DNA of 47,141 bases from assembly GCA_030590865.1 (NCBI GenBank), contig JAUVCD010000001.1, forward strand, positions 1-47,141, written 5' to 3'. Source of the stretch: Myxococcales bacterium. GTDB lineage: Bacteria > Myxococcota_A > Polyangia > Polyangiales > Polyangiaceae. Numbering within the stretch: the stretch's first letter is position 1; every line of letters starts with the position of its first letter. A model generated the notes under the pieces. It ran no database searches. It saw only the letters and a program-made list of their open reading frames with translations, and had not been told where the DNA came from. Position numbers and translations under genes: made by a program. Shown here in pieces: positions 44,640 to 47,141 of the stretch.

Positions 44640-45731
44640 ATGCTCAAGCTGTTGCAGAAAGCCGGTTACCGTCCTCGTCGTGGCGTTTGGGAGCTGACCC
44701 TCGCCTGCAACCTCAACTGTCGGCACTGCGCCTCCCGTGCTGGCCAGGCTCGGTCCGATGAGCTCACGCCAGCTGAGGCGCTGCAACTGGTCGAGGACCT
44801 GGCTGATCTAGGCTGCCGCACCATGACCCTTGGCGGTGGTGAGCCTTTGCTCCGTCGCGACTGGCCTGAGATCGCTGCCGCGTTTCGGTCTCGGGGCGTG
44901 CGCACCAACATGGTCACCAATGGGCGCACCTGGACCCGGGACACCGCCCGCACCGCTCGATCAGTGGGTCTCGAAAGCGCCGCCTTCAGTATCGACGGAC
45001 TGGAAGAGACCCACACCTATGTGCGCCGCGTGGCTGGCCACTGGCAGCACCTGCTCGAGTGCATCGAGACCTGCCACGCCGAGGGGCTCACCGTCAGCGT
45101 GATCACCACCGTGAACCGTCGCAACTTGCCAGAGCTCGACGATCTATACGAGTTGCTGGGCGCCCACGACGTGGACCGTTGGCAGCTCCAGCTCGGCAAC
45201 CCCACGGGCTTCATGGCTGACCATTCCGATCTGTGCATCTTTCCCGAGGACGTGTTCGAGGTGGTTCCCAGGATTGCTGCCATGTGTCGCCGGCCAGGCA
45301 AGCCGAAGATCTTTGCCGGTCACAACGTGGGCTACTACGGCGATCCCGAAGAGGACTTGCGGGACAGCGGTGGCCCCATCCCCTTCTGGATCGGCTGCAC
45401 GGCGGGCTGCTCGGTGATTGGCATCGAGAGCAACGGCAACATCAAGGGCTGCTTGTCTTTGCCGTCGGCCATGAACGAGGTGGACGCCTTCGTCGAAGGC
45501 AACATCCGTGACCAGCCACTCGCCGACATCTGGCGCAGCAAAGATGCTTTCGCTTACAACCGCCAGTTCGCCCCTGACCAGCTCGGCGGCTTTTGTCGCA
45601 CCTGTGACTATGCGGAGATTTGTCGCGGTGGCTGCTCGTGGACCGCTTTCGCTCACAGCGGCGCGCGCAATGAGAACCGGTATTGCTACTGGTATCAGCT
45701 GCAGCAGCAGCAGGACGACTCCAAGCAGTGA
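44640..45731 (+). CDS. Radical SAM/SPASM maturase-like enzyme (copy B)
   Basis: A 363-residue enzyme. The SAM cluster motif is CNLNCRHC (Cys23, 27, 30), followed by TLGGGEPLL and FSIDGLEETH. The SPASM region has IGCTAGCSVIGIESNGNIKG, CLSLP and FCRTCDYAEICRGGC. The C-terminus ends in a Gln-rich tail. The gene diverges from the cysteine-repeat lipoprotein and its paralogue lies on the other side of that gene. SPASM proteins mostly modify ribosomally made peptides or enzyme side chains. The ATG at 44640 has GAGG only two bases upstream; a GTG at 44610 is the alternative. From memory, paired SPASM maturases of this look occur in myxobacteria, but I cannot verify the family. Confidence 0.9.
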   Translation: MLKLLQKAGYRPRRGVWELTLACNLNCRHCASRAGQARSDELTPAEALQLVEDLADLGCRTMTLGGGEPLLRRDWPEIAAAFRSRGVRTNMVTNGRTWTRDTARTARSVGLESAAFSIDGLEETHTYVRRVAGHWQHLLECIETCHAEGLTVSVITTVNRRNLPELDDLYELLGAHDVDRWQLQLGNPTGFMADHSDLCIFPEDVFEVVPRIAAMCRRPGKPKIFAGHNVGYYGDPEEDLRDSGGPIPFWIGCTAGCSVIGIESNGNIKGCLSLPSAMNEVDAFVEGNIRDQPLADIWRSKDAFAYNRQFAPDQLGGFCRTCDYAEICRGGCSWTAFAHSGARNENRYCYWYQLQQQQDDSKQ

Positions 45732-45771
45732 TGCCTTGGGCAGGCGGATGCTCCCGAGAGACTGAACGGCC

Positions 45772-47141
45772 TCAGGGCCTGCGCTGACGTCGCCGGCAGC
45801 GGGCAAGCACGCCGAGCAGCAATAGGCTGAGCGCACCGAGCTTGGTGCGCTCATGGCTGGCAGCTTGGTGGGGCAGGCCGATCACTCGGCAGCCGCAGCT
45901 GCTGTCGGTGTTGGGGTCGTCGCCATCTCCTGACGAGCTGCCGCTGGTTGAGCTGGTAGTGGTCGTGCTCGAGCCGCCGGCGCCTGTGCCCGAGCCGCCG
46001 GTGCTCGCGCCGCCCGCACCGGCACCGCTACCGCCGGTGCCACTTCCGGTGGTGGCCGTGATGGTGAGGCTTGCGGTGCTGATTGCGCCGCCACCGTCAC
46101 CATCGCCTGCTTTGCCATCGGTCCACGCATTGATGAACGCCATACCGGCCCGCAGCTCGATGGTTTGGGAGGCCGTAGCATCTGCTGGGATCGTGCCTGC
46201 AAGGGTGACGGCGATGGTCTCAGGCTCGCCGACTACCTCGGCCAGCTCGATCACCACGGGTGTCGTGCCACTGAGTTGATAGCTCACTGCATTGCCATTC
46301 ACCGTGACGTCGGTGATCTGAAGCCCAGCTAGGAAACCTGGCAGCGTGACCTCGAGCCGGTCCACGCCGTGGTCACAGGGCAGCATGTTGGGTAAGGCCG
46401 CTAGGGCCATCGTCACTGGGGTCCCAGGGTCGACCTCGGTGGGGTCGACCTCGCCGACGAGGGCCCAGGTCGCTCGCGGGCCGCCGTCGTAGCCCTGGCC
46501 GCCATAAGCTCCCAGATCGCGGTCGCTCCCGTCGGCGTCCTTCGAGCCCGATGAGATGACGTCCACACAAGGACTTGCCGGTTGTAGGTGGAAGTCGTCG
46601 TTCCGTGGATCGTTGTCGTCGCTCCAGGTCACGAACATGGGATCCAACGAGAAGTCGGTGGGCGCGGCCCCACAGGAGGTGAAGTCGCTCTGGTGGTTGT
46701 AGACATCGTTATGGGCCGACTGAGTCAGTCCATCGCACCAAATGCCGTACTCGTTGTTATGGGCGACGATGTTTTCTGCGATGGTGCGGGCATCCATGCT
46801 GAGCAGATAAATGCCAATATCTCCGTCTGAGATATTGGGGTTGCCATTGCTGACGACCGTATTGCCCTTGAAGTCGGCGGTGGCATTGACGCCGTCGAGC
46901 CCGTCGTCCTCGTTGTCCGCCGATACGTTCCACAAGACCTGGGTCGCACTGGCCCCCTCGACCCACACGCCTCGGAAATTCCAATAGATCAAATTGCCGC
47001 AGATGGTGGCTCCGGCGTTTTGCACGTTGACGCCAAACTGCGGATGGCTTCCGCCGGCGTTGCGAATCGAGAAGCCCGAGATGACGACGCCGTCGCCCCC
47101 AACGTTCACCACCGTTCCACTCGACGAGCCGTCGAGAATGG
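45772..47141 (-). CDS. Beta-helix surface protein with MYXO-CTERM tail (5' end cut by window)
   Basis: The frame stays open to the right edge (ILDGSSSGTVVNVGG), so the start lies outside; the GTG at 47112 is probably internal. The visible part begins with right-handed beta-helix rungs (VVISGFSIRNAGG, ATICGNLIYWNFRGVWVE, TIAENIVAHNNEYGIW), ends that domain with SPCVDVISSGSKDADGSDRD, then has a beta-sandwich region (about 215-350 from that GTG) of the conserved-repeat kind. A Gly/Ser/Thr stalk precedes the tail: CGC, a hydrophobic stretch LGALSLLLLGVLA and CRRRQRR. This is the MYXO-CTERM layout, a sorting signal expected to be processed at its cysteine and to place the protein on the cell surface. 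Confidence 0.88.
   Translation of the reverse strand, partial: ILDGSSSGTVVNVGGDGVVISGFSIRNAGGSHPQFGVNVQNAGATICGNLIYWNFRGVWVEGASATQVLWNVSADNEDDGLDGVNATADFKGNTVVSNGNPNISDGDIGIYLLSMDARTIAENIVAHNNEYGIWCDGLTQSAHNDVYNHQSDFTSCGAAPTDFSLDPMFVTWSDDNDPRNDDFHLQPASPCVDVISSGSKDADGSDRDLGAYGGQGYDGGPRATWALVGEVDPTEVDPGTPVTMALAALPNMLPCDHGVDRLEVTLPGFLAGLQITDVTVNGNAVSYQLSGTTPVVIELAEVVGEPETIAVTLAGTIPADATASQTIELRAGMAFINAWTDGKAGDGDGGGAISTASLTITATTGSGTGGSGAGAGGASTGGSGTGAGGSSTTTTSSTSGSSSGDGDDPNTDSSCGCRVIGLPHQAASHERTKLGALSLLLLGVLARCRRRQRRP

Overview
The window is about 47 kb of GC-rich, gene-dense DNA with 36 genes I can support. Several features point to a myxobacterium-like member of Myxococcota: a MYXO-CTERM sorting tail (45772-47141), a TIGR02266-type PilZ domain (13759-14745), an AgmX/PglI C-terminal domain (8148-8723), a MopE-type metal-binding motif with a choice-of-anchor-L-like domain (28825-30117), a Myxococcus cysteine-rich repeat (2020-2829), an IgGFc-binding-type protein (33520-35274), and many lipoproteins with Gly/Ser-rich or Pro-rich spacers. 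No rRNA, tRNA, CRISPR array, insertion sequence or phage gene is visible. No gene-free stretch exceeds about 225 bases.

Left part (1-8723). A DUF4377 lipoprotein overlaps an exported astacin-type zinc protease. A Gly-rich cysteine-repeat lipoprotein follows on the minus strand. Next is a minus-strand trio (cyclase, radical SAM enzyme, GT1-type glycosyltransferase) that looks like a small specialised-metabolism operon. Divergent from it is a gluconate module: 6-phosphogluconate dehydrogenase followed at once by gluconokinase. An AgmX-domain lipoprotein closes the section.

Centre (8753-28770). A minus-strand run holds ftsE, ftsX and an EnvC-like degenerate LytM protein (cell-division control of peptidoglycan hydrolysis), followed by the two E1 subunits of a 2-oxo acid dehydrogenase. 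Plus-strand genes encode a PilZ protein and a 1003-residue HEXXH / TolB-propeller / outer-membrane-barrel fusion. Then come a lipoprotein, a histone-H1-like basic protein, a conserved small protein, thymidine kinase, an exported prolyl oligopeptidase, a penicillin-binding transpeptidase and a porin-type barrel. A phoH / GAF-HD-GYP operon ends the section.

Right part (28825-47141). This holds surface or secreted proteins (choice-of-anchor-L/MopE, IgGFc-binding, two beta-helix proteins), methylmalonate-semialdehyde dehydrogenase, an HD hydrolase, a PP2C phosphatase, an overlapping TldD/PmbA pair and a DHH phosphoesterase. TldD carries a twin-arginine lipoprotein signal but its partner has none. 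The most interesting locus is 42629-45731. Two paralogous radical SAM/SPASM enzymes flank a 178-residue protein made of an unusual long leader, a lipoprotein membrane segment and three cysteine repeats (C-x13-C-x4-C-x5-C), each closed by Tyr-Ala-(Gly/Ala)-Pro. This is a candidate peptide- or protein-modification system acting on a surface lipoprotein.
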